Source: Marasmius tenuissimus
Lineage: Eukaryota; Basidiomycota; Agaricomycetes; Agaricales; Marasmiaceae
Direction: 5' to 3'
DNA length: 64,000 nucleotides
Assembly (NCBI GenBank): GCA_029532415.1
Contig: JAQOTA010000034.1
Span: 372,001 to 436,000, forward strand
Shown here: one piece after another, positions 23,022 to 33,743 of the stretch
How positions within the stretch are numbered: position 1 is the first letter of the stretch
Layout of the letters: each line of letters opens with the position of its first letter
Translations under genes and position numbers: made by a program
Notes under the pieces: model-generated
Told to the model about the DNA's origin: nothing
What the model saw: only the letters and a program-made list of their open reading frames with translations
The model's database searches: none

Positions 23022-25217
23022 ATGCTTACTCCCATCCTATCGATTAGCCTCTCCAATGCCGTGGTTGAGACGCTTCTCTATGGAATTTTCCTGCCACTCG
23101 TCAAGATCTCAATTTCCCTTCGGTTTATGTTGGTCCGCCAGTCTACCTCCTCGACCACATCAACACCGCGCGGGTATTTGGGAATCATTGGGAGACTCGT
23201 TAGTCGCCCTGTATTCTTGATCTCGGCAACCGTATTGATCACAGTGAGCGCGGTACGGCTACCGTGTTCGTACCTACTCCGCCTCATCTTGTCTAATCTG
23301 TTGCACACATAGCACTGGATATGCACTATTGTTCGTCTCTTTGAGGCAGCGGTATTCTTCGAGAGTGATGACATGCTTGCATCGTCCTATTATCGCGACG
23401 TATCGCGCGTACCCTTTGTGGCCAAAACGGCGTTTACGGTGTTGAGTGCTGTTTTATGTGATGGAATCATTATGAGCGCAAACCCCAGGTCATTGTCTTC
23501 GCGTTGACGAGGATTGACAGATTTATCGCCCCTGGATTATATGGGGGCGTACAGTATTTTACCACTCCTTGAGACACCATCAGTCCTTGATACAGTTGAG
23601 TTTTCTGGCGGTTTGAAGGGTCCGCTATATCATCAAAGGTACTTGTATTATGTATTATCAATGCCCCATTCAGAAATGGTTTGTTTTGGACCCATACCTG
23701 AAGTGTTCACAGAGCAGTGCTTTGAGGAGTGATTTTGAGCACCACGGCCAAATTTTTATTTTGTCAATGGTGGTTGCTATCCGCGACTTTCTACAAATAA
23801 AAGGTCATTGACACCGATATTATGCACAAATACACCTGCTCACCAAAAATCTCGATATCCGGGTCTCCCGTTCGCGGGCGAGACAGCGAACATGGTCGTC
23901 GAGGAGACGCGGCGTGACCCGTGTCACGGAACATAACGCGTCGTAACACCTGTGACACGTGTTGTCGTTCTCCATCTGAGTCGGACTGACCTTCATTTAA
24001 CTACTCTACGATGTCCTTTACAGCTCGCAGGACCAAGATTTTACCTCTCACAACATCTCATTTACAGATGAAGCCCATCACTTACTTTCTGGGGCCATGT
24101 ATCTTGAGCGTCACAAAGTGTACCAAGGAGCCGGGAATGGGTCAAATTGGGTCTTCTGACTGCAAGCACCGCGACGGATGATCGCGACATGGTACCAGTA
24201 CAAAATTTTGCACCAATGTACTAGGGATATAAAGGTATGTTTCAATCTACTTCCCGTCCCAAACCGTCGCCCCATTGAAATTGTACAGGCCCAATACCTT
24301 TTTGGTGTATCAAGGAATGGTAAAATACTGTACTTACCTCGTAGCTGTCTTCTCCATTGCAACTTTGTTGGGCCTGGCCAGTATACCACCTTTACTGTCT
24401 GTTCCAAGCCTTTCTCCTCACGATTCCTTATGCACTACCATTCAGTATCTGGGACTGTTGCTACATACTTGTTTGCGACTGCTCCGCCAGGATCCAGTGT
24501 ATATCAAGTAGCACCTAATGTTTGGGCAATCCTCGAGTTTTCTTCGACATTTATGTAGGTGCCACTGTTCATTCATTTCATGAATTCTCAATCTTCTTGC
24601 ACAGGACACATTTTTGGTCTACTAGTGAATCGCTCGTGTCCCAATCACTTGTGTTAGCGTGCTGACAGTATTCTCACCGGCCTTCATCGCGTGGCGAATA
24701 TAGTCGGTTCATCGTGAAAGTAGGCAAGGTCCTACCATCCCGATCTCCCCCATTGCAAATCTAACAGTAAGTCTCTCGAATCTGCTTATTCGTCTTGAAG
24801 TATCACCCGCATGAACCGTGACAGGTTACCTTTGCAATCTTCGTTGAAAGCGGCCTCCTCTATGGGTGAACATCTCATCGAGCTTCATGTTACAGCACGA
24901 CATTTAACATTTTTGAGTACAGATCGTGGTCGCTTTTCCTTGGCACCACTTATTACGCTCACCCAGCCCTCGAAAGTCTCGTGGTAGATAACGCAGCTGT
25001 GATGGCGGGTGTTTCTTTCTGTTTGATCAATGTCAGGATGGGTCTTCAAGGTTTTGAAAAGGATCGTGGAGAGGGTTTATCCTCCCTCAGTTTTCATCAT
25101 GAGGCACCCGAGTCAAGCAGGGGCATCGTGATATATCCTATGCAACTTCCCGTATCGCGGGAGTCTGAACCTTGTGCGGGAAGCGGGGTGTCGTTAAAAC
25201 ATGGTGTGTACCTTTGA
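23022..25217 (+). pseudogene. Array copy 1: decayed membrane-protein paralogue
   Basis: Begins MLTPILSISLSNAVVETLLYG and continues after an intron with HWICTIVRLFEAAVFFES, so it is clearly a member of the array. It is broken in at least three ways. The donor after exon 2 reads ATGAGC where the other copies have GTAAGC or GTAAGT. A 779-bp element (23552-24330) interrupts exon 3, whose halves (YRPWIIWG and YLVAVFSIATLLG) flank it. The conserved Trp in AWRIW is a TAG stop near 24698. The last exon (NAAVMAGVSFCLINVRMGLQ, to 25217) is still readable. It is the most diverged copy and presumably old. Confidence 0.85.
23552..24330. mobile_element. 779-bp non-autonomous TIR element with TA target duplication
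   Basis: Both ends begin CAGTATTTTACCA and stay similar for about 28 bp as inverted repeats with two mismatches (left 23552-23579, right 24330-24303). Each end is flanked by TA (23550-23551 and 24331-24332). Removing the element and one TA restores the reading frame of the interrupted paralogue exon. TA duplication and CAGT termini fit the Tc1/mariner superfamily. I see no transposase, so it is a MITE-like, non-autonomous copy. Confidence 0.8.
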
Positions 25218-25702
25218 ATCTGATTGACGGAATATAGAATTGCCACTTGTCGCGATCAAACTCCCTATCCTAACTCTGCGCGAGTGAGTTTGAATACTTG
25301 CTGCTTTGATATGTGGATGACATGGTGTTACTTTCCGATGCAATTACAGGTGGTACTCAAGACCAAGTATTTGCTGCATTGCCCATAGTGGGACGGACTC
25401 AGTCATCCGTTTCCGCGTTTCTGGGTAAGTTGTGATTCCTAAGTAGCCTTGGAGTGGTAACAAACGCCCATACCGATGATCAAACGATTCGGATCACTGC
25501 ATCGGCCTTCTACGACCCCTAACCTGAACTAAACCTCATTGGCAACGACAGCGTTGTGGCACAGCGTCCGCGGCTGCTGTAGGCTGTCGACGGGGACTAC
25601 ACCTCCAATATGAATGGTCCGGGCGTGTAGAATCACCCATCCCTGCGTCCTCAAATCGACCATGGTATATATGAGATAGGCAACAACTGGTGGTGGATAT
25701 TG

Positions 25703-27095
25703 ATGCCTACTTCCATCCTCTCTGTCAGCCTCGCGAACGTGGCACTAGAAACCCTTCTCTTTGGCATATTCCTGACCCTCGTCTTCATCTCTAGCTCCCT
25801 GCAAGCTCGACTCTTGCGTGGTTCTTCTACCTCGGTCTCCCCGAAGTCGCGAGCCTCTTTGGGACTGTCACTTAACGCACTGGTCCGGAGACCTTTGTTC
25901 CTTGCCTCCGTGGGGCTGATGGTCACGGTTAGTGGGGTGAGCACATTCACATCGTTTCCTGCCGGCTACTAGGCTCAGGGTATTTGCACAGCACTGGACA
26001 TGCACAATCATCAGGCTCTTTGAGGCGTCGGCCTTCTTCGAGAAAGAATCGGCGCTTGCATCTACATACTATCTCGATGTTACCCGTGATCTGTATGTCG
26101 TGAAAACAGCGTTCATAATTTTGAGCGATTGTCTCTGTGATGGAACGATAGTAAGCTCTGTTCTCTCGACCTTCTCGTGCATACATACTACTTATGACAC
26201 ATGAGTCCTGCAGATATACCGCCTCTTCCTCATATGGGGCTCATGGGGCTCTGGGAGTTACTGGATCATATTATTTCCGTCACTATGCCTCGCAGCACTG
26301 ACTGGTAAGGACATGCCTTTGTCGCCCCGATCGCCGTTGCAGGACTCCTAACTGAGTGGCTTAGGCACCGGTATCTCTGCAATATATTGTTTCGCGAACG
26401 CTTCCCCAGGAGCGAGCATGTACGAAGTAGTTCCTCTGTCGTGTTCAATCATCGAGTTTTTTTCTACGATTTTGTGGGTCTCTTTATCATTGCTGCGAGC
26501 ACAAGTTGGTGACCTTATCGCAGGACTCATACCTATTCAACCGGTGAGCTATACTGTCGGCAACGGTCAACGCCCTTAATTCACGCTCTTCACTAATAGG
26601 CATGATTGCATGGCGGATATGGTCTGCTCATCGCGATAGTAAACATTTTTCCCAGTCCCCCATTTCTACATCCCACATAAACCTGAAAGTGAGTAGTTTT
26701 CCCTCTCAGGAAGATAAGAGTTAACTTTATTTCGGCGGTCGTAGACTTGGTTGGCTATTTTCGTGGAAAGCGGTATTCTCTATAGGTAAGCACGGTCCTA
26801 TTCATGCTCTCCACCGACCTGGTGAATCATATCCACTAGCTCGTGGTCTATCCTTCTTGTGGTGACCTACGGCACGCGACCTGACTTGTTCACTCTAGTC
26901 GTGGATAACATGGCTGTAACGGCTGGAATATCCTTCATTTTGATTAACCTTCGAGCCGTTCTCCAGCAACTAGTGATGTCAGGGCAGGGCAGGGCAGCCA
27001 ACCCTGGGGTAGGGCAGGGTTTTCCAAGGCGAGGGCGACCAAAAATCCATGCCCTCGCCTTCTGCCCTACTGTGCCCTGCCCTGGGGCGGGCTAG
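25703..27095 (+). CDS. Array copy 2: multipass membrane protein with transposon-derived C-terminus
   Basis: Exons 25703-25936, 25992-26150, 26214-26304, 26365-26473, 26524-26543, 26600-26688, 26745-26785, 26840-27095 close to 332 aa. It starts MPTSILSVSLANVALETLLF. Membrane segments are in the same places as in copies 3-5, and it keeps HTYSTGMIAWRIWSAHRDSK and the final segment NMAVTAGISFILINLRAVLQ. Right after QQL the frame enters the hAT-like element and adds about 40 residues rich in Gly, Pro and Arg before a TAG at 27093. The original tail lies beyond the insertion, near 27586-27670. The membrane core is intact, so the protein could still fold, but the cytoplasmic tail is replaced. Family function unknown. 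Confidence 0.75.
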
Positions 27096-27577
27096 GGCTT
27101 TGCCCCGGGCAGACCTGCCACTCACCTACGTGATTGTAACACTCGCGGGAATGCTGAGTGACGGTAGTAAGTTACTATGGCTGGCTAAAAACAACATAAA
27201 ACATACCATTTTGCTCCACCAGGACTATTCAAGAGTGTATATAGGTATGGTTGAGCACATGCCAGCTGTCGAGGGCGGCAAATTAGAGCTACCAAATACG
27301 GGCCATGCTCAGAACTGCTGAAAGACTACCTTTTTTAATAGAATTCAGCAAGTGTTGGTGGTCTGAGTGCTGTCTCAGCGAGCTACTTGTGTTGGTAGCT
27401 CGCTGATCTCTCGGATCAAGCTGCCCCGGGCGGCTACCCCGGGCGAGGGCAATCCAAAATCAAAACCCTCGCCCTCCGCCCTCTTCTGCCCTCACTCAGG
27501 GCAGGCCCGCAGGGCAAACTCGCCCGGGGTGGGGCAAGGCAGGGTTCCAGGGCAGCTGCCCTGCCCTGACATCACTA
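26971..27577. mobile_element. 607-bp hAT-like MITE with 8-bp target duplication
   Basis: The ends are inverted repeats of at least 20 bp beginning TAGTGATGTCAGGGCAGGGC on both sides. They are flanked by the 8-bp direct repeat CCAGCAAC (26963-26970 and 27578-27585). Paralogues 3 and 4 carry the empty site with one copy of CCAGCAAC followed by TTGGGGG. Subterminal DNA is full of GGGCAGG/CCTGCCC motifs, and the core holds a hairpin around 27375-27405. An 8-bp duplication with TAG-type ends fits the hAT superfamily. No transposase is seen. Confidence 0.88.
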
Positions 27578-28079
27578 CCAGCAACTTGGGGGCAATGTTA
27601 AGAATGACTTTACGTGCGCTTGTGTCGCTATCGAGACTGAGGAGCATGAGAGGAGAGTCTCGATAGCTTAACCAACCCACCTACCTGTTGCACACAGTCA
27701 TAAGACTCGCGATGGAGGTAGTTCAGTGACTTCAGCCGACTGGACAGTTCCTAGCCTTCCGAACTGGGTTCGGGTAAGACGTTGAATTAACAAGTTTTGT
27801 GGCAACCAACATACTGTAATTTTGTGCTGGAATTCTAGTGAGCAACCTTAGAGCAATAGGATACAGATTGTTCGAAAGTTTTATACTGGTTCTCATCGAC
27901 CCTTTTGCTATCAGGAAATTCGGTGGCGTAGGCCCTAGGTACCGTCGAAGTATCCGGCTCGCCGGAGCGCCGCAAAATCCCTATTGCCGTCAGTCTGGCT
28001 GAGACCGGCTACTTAATCCATGGCCCTGCTTATTACGTAATATGTGTGCACTTCCCTCTCAGTGGCTCCCGTCATTTGT

Positions 28080-29052
28080 TGCGAGCGAAGCGAGCAATTA
28101 CTGTTTCTGGCGAATTGGCCCGTTCGACTTTTGTTTGTAGTTACTTGGCGATGTCGTTTCAACATTTCCTTTGCCCGAGCTCGTCGTCCTCGACGGCGAG
28201 CAGCTCATGCAGTCCTCCATCTTTTCCCTCAAACACCGTGTCGATCTGAGGAAATACCACGCAAGTACTCGTGTACCAACTTACTAGATCTGAATCCAAC
28301 ATCTTATCGATCTTTTAACGTGTTTGATCAACGTTGACTTACAGTCAACAGCTCGCTATGCAGAAGATTGTCTTGGGGGGACTATCGGCTCAGGGAGAGG
28401 CAGAGGATGAACGTATGCAAGGTGAGTACCTCCTTACCTCTAATTATGCTCATGCTCATCATGTCTGTCTTCCACAGTGTGGTCTGTGAATCAACTGTAG
28501 TCTGAATCATTTTGAAGCCGCTGGCCTGTGAGGCGGCCGCAGCTCTTCTGCGCTCTTGCTCCAGCTTCCTCCCTCGAGAATCATAGATATCGAAATACCG
28601 GTACAGAAAGGTCACAGCCCAACTATATCCCTTCGAGTACAACGTACCATATATTGTCAACAACCTCACGTTATAAGTATGTACGCATGGCGGGGCAAAG
28701 CCCCGCTCTCTGAACTTGGACCAGTAGGGCCCTTGGGTCTTGGGGGCTTCGATCTGAATTACCAACCTTCTGGGTATCATCGTTCGCGCTTCTCGAGAAC
28801 AAGGTCGTGCTTGAGCGCGCCCCAAACTTCTCGTTCACTAAGATTTCAACTAGCACATTACTAGCACTTCGTAGCGAGCAAATCCGGCCGCTTGCGGTGC
28901 ATATTTCGAGAAAGAGAAAAGGGTTGAGGCCTCTGGGGCGCAGTCCCAGGCGGGGTGCAGGGGCGGAGTCCCGCCTAGCTCAGGTGGAGGGCAGAAGCAT
29001 AAGGACCGAGCGCAGCGAGCTGTCCGGTGTGTATGCCCGGAACCTTAGCTAG
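28080..29052. mobile_element. About 970-bp insertion of unknown class between copies 2 and 3
   Basis: Comparison with the matching DNA after copies 3 and 4 shows continuous homology up to about 28079 (CTCAGTGGCTCCCGTCATTTG) and again from about 29053 (ACAACACAACATCAATAG), with unrelated DNA between. Both edges carry GAGCG-AGCGAGC hairpin motifs (28081-28096 and about 29005-29025). The interior has several GC-rich hairpins (e.g. GGGGCAAAGCCCC at about 28692). The right edge reads CTTAGCTAG then T, recalling a Helitron CTRR end, but the left edge lacks a clear TC. No long coding frame is recognisable. Confidence 0.55.
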
Positions 29053-29519
29053 TACAACACAACATCAATAGCCCACCTCTTTACCAGACCACCATAGACT
29101 CTCCATCATGCACGCATAACCCGTTGATGCATCATACATTCTTGGACAAGCCGGACAACACCTGCCCACTCATCACTGTGAGTACGTCATACCCAACCCT
29201 CTGAAGTGCCGTGTCAGACACGGACTCAGTCATTCGTTTCCCGCGTTTTTAGGTTTGCGAATCCCGGCCTTTCCTTGGAGTAGTAACAAACGCCCACACC
29301 GATGATCAATCGATCAGTGCATCTGTCTTCTACAGTCGCCAACCCGAACTAAACCTCTTCAGCAACGGCAGCGTCGTGATTGGCACAGCGTCTGCGATCC
29401 CTGTAGGCTGTTGACCTACGCCTCCAATATGAATGGTCCGGGCGTGTAGAATCATCTACCTCTGCGTCCTCAAATCAGTCCCGGTATATGAGACAGGAAA
29501 TAACTTGTGGTGGACGTTG

Positions 29520-30973
29520 ATGCCTACTTCCATCCTCTCTGTCAGCCTCGCGAGCGTGGCGCTAGAAACCCTCCTTTTTGGTATCTTCCTGACCCTTGTC
29601 TTCATCTCTGTTTCGCTACAAGCTCTACTCTTGCGCGATCCTTCCACCTCGGTCTCCTCGAAGTCGCGAGCCTCTTTGGGACTGCCACTGACTGCACTGG
29701 TCCGGAGACCTTTGTTCCTTGCCTCCGTGGGGCTGATGGTCGCGGTTAGTGGGGTGAGCACATTCACATCGTTTCCTGCCGGCTACTAGGCTCAGCGTTT
29801 TTACATAGCACTGGATATGCACAATCATCAGGCTTTTTGAGGCGTCGGCCTTCTTCGAGACAGAATCAGCACTTGTATCTGCATACTACCTCGATGTTGC
29901 CCGTGATCCGTATGTCGTGGGAACAGCGTTTGTAATCTTGAGCGATCTTCTTTGTGATGGAACGATAGTAAGCTCTGTTCTCTTGACCTTCTCGTGCATA
30001 CATACTACTTATGACACATGAGTCCTGCAGATATACCGCCTCTTCCTCATATGGGGCTCTGGGAGTTACTGGATCATATTATTTCCGTCACTATGCCTCG
30101 CAGCACTGGCTGGTAAGGACATGCTTCTGTCGCCCCGACCGTCGTAAAAAAATTTCTTACTCGGTTGCTTAGGCTCTGGTATCTTTGCAATATATCTTCT
30201 CGCGAATGCGTCTCCAGGAGCAACCCACTATGAAGTAGTTCCTCTGTCGTGTTCAATTGTCCAGTTTTTTTCGACGCTTTTGTGAGTCTCTTTATCATAG
30301 CTGCGAGCACGAGTTTGTGATCTTTTCGTAGATCTCATGTCTACTCAACCGGTGAGTTCTACTGTCGCCCACGGTCAACGCCCTCGATTCACTCTCGTCA
30401 AACTAGGCATGATCGCGTGGCGGATATGGTCTGCTCATCGCGATAGTAAACATTTCTCCGAGTCCCACATTTCCATATCTCACACAAGTCTGAAGGTGAG
30501 TAGCCCTTCCTCTTAGGAAGACGACAATTGAGTTCATCTCGTGGTCGCAGACTTGGCTGGCTATTTTTGTGGAAAGCGGTATTCTCTATAGGTAAGCACG
30601 GCTCTATCCATGCTCTCAACCAACGTGGCGGCGAATGACACCCACCAGCGCGTGGTGTATCTTTCTCGGCGTGACCTACAGTACCCGACCGGACTTGTTC
30701 ACTCTAGTCGTGGATAATATGGCTGTGATCGCTGGAATATCTTTTATTCTGATCAACCTTCGAGCCGTTCTCCAGCAACTTGGGGGCGATGTTAAGAATG
30801 ACTTGACGTGTGCTTCCGTCGCTATTGGACCTGGGCAGCATGAGAGGAAGGGCTCGATAGTTTACCCAACCCACCTACCTGTTGCACACAGTCCTAAGCC
30901 TCGCGATAGAGATAGTTCAATATCTTCAGCCGACTGGAGAGTCCCTGGCCTTCAAGATGGGGTAATACGTTAG
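29520..30973 (+). CDS. Array copy 3: multipass membrane protein
   Basis: Eight exons (29520-29753, 29809-29967, 30031-30112, 30173-30281, 30332-30351, 30407-30495, 30551-30591, 30649-30973) total 1059 nt, giving 352 aa. It starts MPTSILSVSLASVALETLLF. An in-frame upstream ATG at 29433 would add 29 residues, but that extension is not kept in copy 2. Six or seven hydrophobic segments are visible, including the first (LLFGIFLTLVFISVSLQALL), WIILFPSLCLAALA, TWLAIFVESGILYSAWCIFL and MAVIAGISFILINLRAVLQQ. The soluble C-terminus (GGDVKNDLTCASVAI onward) is longer than in copy 4. Belongs to an Agaricomycete-expanded family of unknown function. All splice sites are canonical, so the gene looks intact. 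Confidence 0.82.
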
Positions 30974-31721
30974 ATTAACAAGTCTTGTGGCAGCTAACAT
31001 ACTGTAATTTTGTGTTAGAACTCTGGTAAGGAACCTTAAAGCAACAGAATACACATTGTTCCAAAGTTTTTATACTGGTTCCAATCGACCCTTTCGCTAT
31101 CACGAATCTAAGGGGCGTGTGGTACTGTCGAAGTATCCGGCTCGCCGGAGCGCCGCAAAACTGCCTATTACCAACAAACTGGCCGAGAGCGGCTATTGAA
31201 TTCAGCACTCTGCTTTTTACTATCTTGTGCACTTCGCTCTCAGTGGCACTCGTTATCCACACAACACAACATCAACAGCTCACCTCTTTACCAGACCACC
31301 ATAGACTCTCCATCATGCACGCATACCCCGTTGATGCGTCATACATTCATGGAGAAGCCTGTCAACACCTGCCCACTCATCAATATGAGCACGTTATACC
31401 CAACCCTCTGAAGCACCGCTGTCAGACACGTACCCAGTCATTCGTTTCCGCGTTTCTAGATTTGTGATTCCTTGCTTTTCCTTGGAGTAGTAACAAACCC
31501 ACACCAATAATCAAACGATCACTGCATCTGTCTGCCACAGTTCTGTACCGTTTCAGCAACGGCAGTGTTGTTATTGGCACAGCGTCTGCGGCTCCTGAAC
31601 TTGGCCGTCGACCAGGATCACGCCTTGAAAATGAATGGTACGGGCGTGTAGAATTACCCACCCCCGCGTCCTCAAATCGGCCCTGGTATATGAGACAGGC
31701 AACAACTTGTGGTGGACGTTG

Positions 31722-33066
31722 ATGCCTACTTCCATCCTCTCTGTCAGCCTCGCGAACGTGGCGCTAGAAACCCTTCTCTTTGGTATATTCCTGACCCTCG
31801 TCTTCATCTGTAGTTTCCTGCAAGTTCTACTCTTGCGCGATCCTTCCACCTCGGTCTCCCAGAACCCGCGGGGCTCTTTGGGGCTGCCGCTTACCGCACT
31901 GGTCCGGAGACCTCTGTTCCTTGCCTCCGTGGGGCTGATGATCACGGTTAGTGGGGTGAGCACATGTACATCGTTTCCTGCCGGCTACTAGGCTCAGGGT
32001 ATCCACCCAGCACTGGATATGCACAATCATCAGGCTCTTTAAGGCGTCGGCCTTCTTTGAGGAAGGATCGGCGCTTGCATCTGCTTACTACCTCGATGTT
32101 ACCCGTAATCCGTATGTCGTAAAAACAGCGTTCCTAATCTTGAGCGGTATTCTTTGTGATGGGACGATAGTAAGTCCTATTCTCTTGACCTTCTCGTGCA
32201 AAGATACTACTTACGACGCGTGGGTCTTGCAGATATACCGCCTCTTCCTCATATGGGGCTCGAGCTGCCTGATCATCATATTTCCGACACTATGTTTCCT
32301 GGCACTGACCGGTAAGGATAGGCTTGTGTCACCCTGATCGCCGTGGAGGGACTTATTCGGTTGCTTAGGCTCCGGTATCTCCGCAATATATCGTTTCGCA
32401 AACGCTTCCTCAGGAGGGACCCCGTACGAAGTGGTTCCTTTGTCGTGTTCAATCGTCGAGTTTCTTTCTACGCTTTTGTGAGTCTTGTTATCATCGCCGC
32501 GAGCACATTTTTGTGACCTTATCGTAGGACTCATATCTACTCAACTGGTTAGTTCTACCGTTGCCAACGGTCAATGCCCTTGATCCACTCTCGTTGCAAC
32601 TAGGCATGATCGCATGGCGGATATGGTCTGCTCATCGCGATAGTAAACAACTCTCCGAGTCCCCTGTTTCTACATCTCACATAAATCTTAAAGTGAGTAG
32701 TCTTTCCTGTCAGGAAGACGAGGATTGAATAGCATATGTCGGTGGTCGCAGACTTGGTTGGCTATTTTTGTAGAAAGCGGTATTCTCTATAGGTAAGCAC
32801 GGCCCTACTCATGCTTTCCACCGACCTTGTGAATGATACCCACTAGCTCGTGGTCTACCTTTCTTGGCGTTACATACGGTACCCGACCGGACTTGTTCAC
32901 TCTAGTCGTGGATAACATGGCTGTGATGGCTGGGATATCTTTCATTTTGATTAACCTGCGAGCCGTTCTCCAGCAACTTGGGGGCGATGTTAAGAATGAC
33001 TTGACATGTGCTTCCGCCGCTATCGGATCTGGGGAGCCCGAAAGGCTGGAAGTCTCGATAGTTTGA
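31722..33066 (+). CDS. Array copy 4: multipass membrane protein
   Basis: Eight exons (31722-31955, 32011-32169, 32233-32311, 32369-32477, 32528-32547, 32604-32692, 32752-32792, 32847-33066) close to 316 aa. It is closest to copy 3 in both coding and flanking DNA, which points to a recent tandem duplication. It differs by a shortened third exon (GSSCLIIIFPTLCFLALT) and an earlier stop after RLEVSIV. An upstream in-frame ATG at 31635 exists here as in copy 3. The donor after the 20-nt exon 5 is GTTAGT, weaker than in the other copies. Same membrane topology as the rest of the array; function unknown. Confidence 0.82.
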
Positions 33067-33743
33067 TCACTCGCCCACCTACCTGTTGCACACAGTCCCG
33101 ACCCTCGCGATGGGGATGGTTCAGTACCTTCAGCCGACTGGAGCAGTCCCTGACCTTTGAGTTCGGGTAGTACGTTGAATTGTAGCCACCGATATACTAT
33201 CTTGGAATTCCCATAAGCAACCTTAGACCTATAGAAAATACAGATTGTTTCTGTAGAATCTATACTGGCTCTCATCGATCCTCTCGCTATCAGGAATTCA
33301 CAACTTCGGTGGCGCGGGTGGTACTATCGAAGTATTCGGCTCGCCAGACCGCCACAAACTGCCTGTCTGGCCGAGAGCGGCTATTGAATCCAGCACTCTG
33401 CTTATTACTATCGATCGCATGTGCACTTCACTCTCAGTGGCTCCCGTTGTTCGTATAACACATCATCAATAGTTCACCTCTATACCAGATCACCAGAGAT
33501 TCTCCATCATGCACGCATACGACGCGTCATATATTCATGGAGAAGCCGGTCAACACCCGTCCTCTCGCTTCGGTAAAACACCTAGCTATATTTATAACAT
33601 CCATCATCCACAAGACCACCGAATTACGATGACTACCAACTATAACGATAAGTTGAATCCAGACCCGGATCCGTCACTGGAGTCGTACGTTGTCCAATTC
33701 AGTATTTGAGGCAGGCAGCGGTAGTAACGGCGGTGGACTTGAA

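Noticed and set aside
28382..28825. 147-codon minus-strand frame inside the 970-bp insertion
   Set aside because: No recognisable domain, and it lies in hairpin-rich inserted DNA; may be a captured gene fragment but cannot be supported.
29433..29519. Upstream in-frame ATG extending array copy 3 (and 31635 for copy 4) by 29 residues
   Set aside because: The extension is not open in copy 2 and absent in copy 5, so the MPTSILS start shared by copies 2-5 is preferred.
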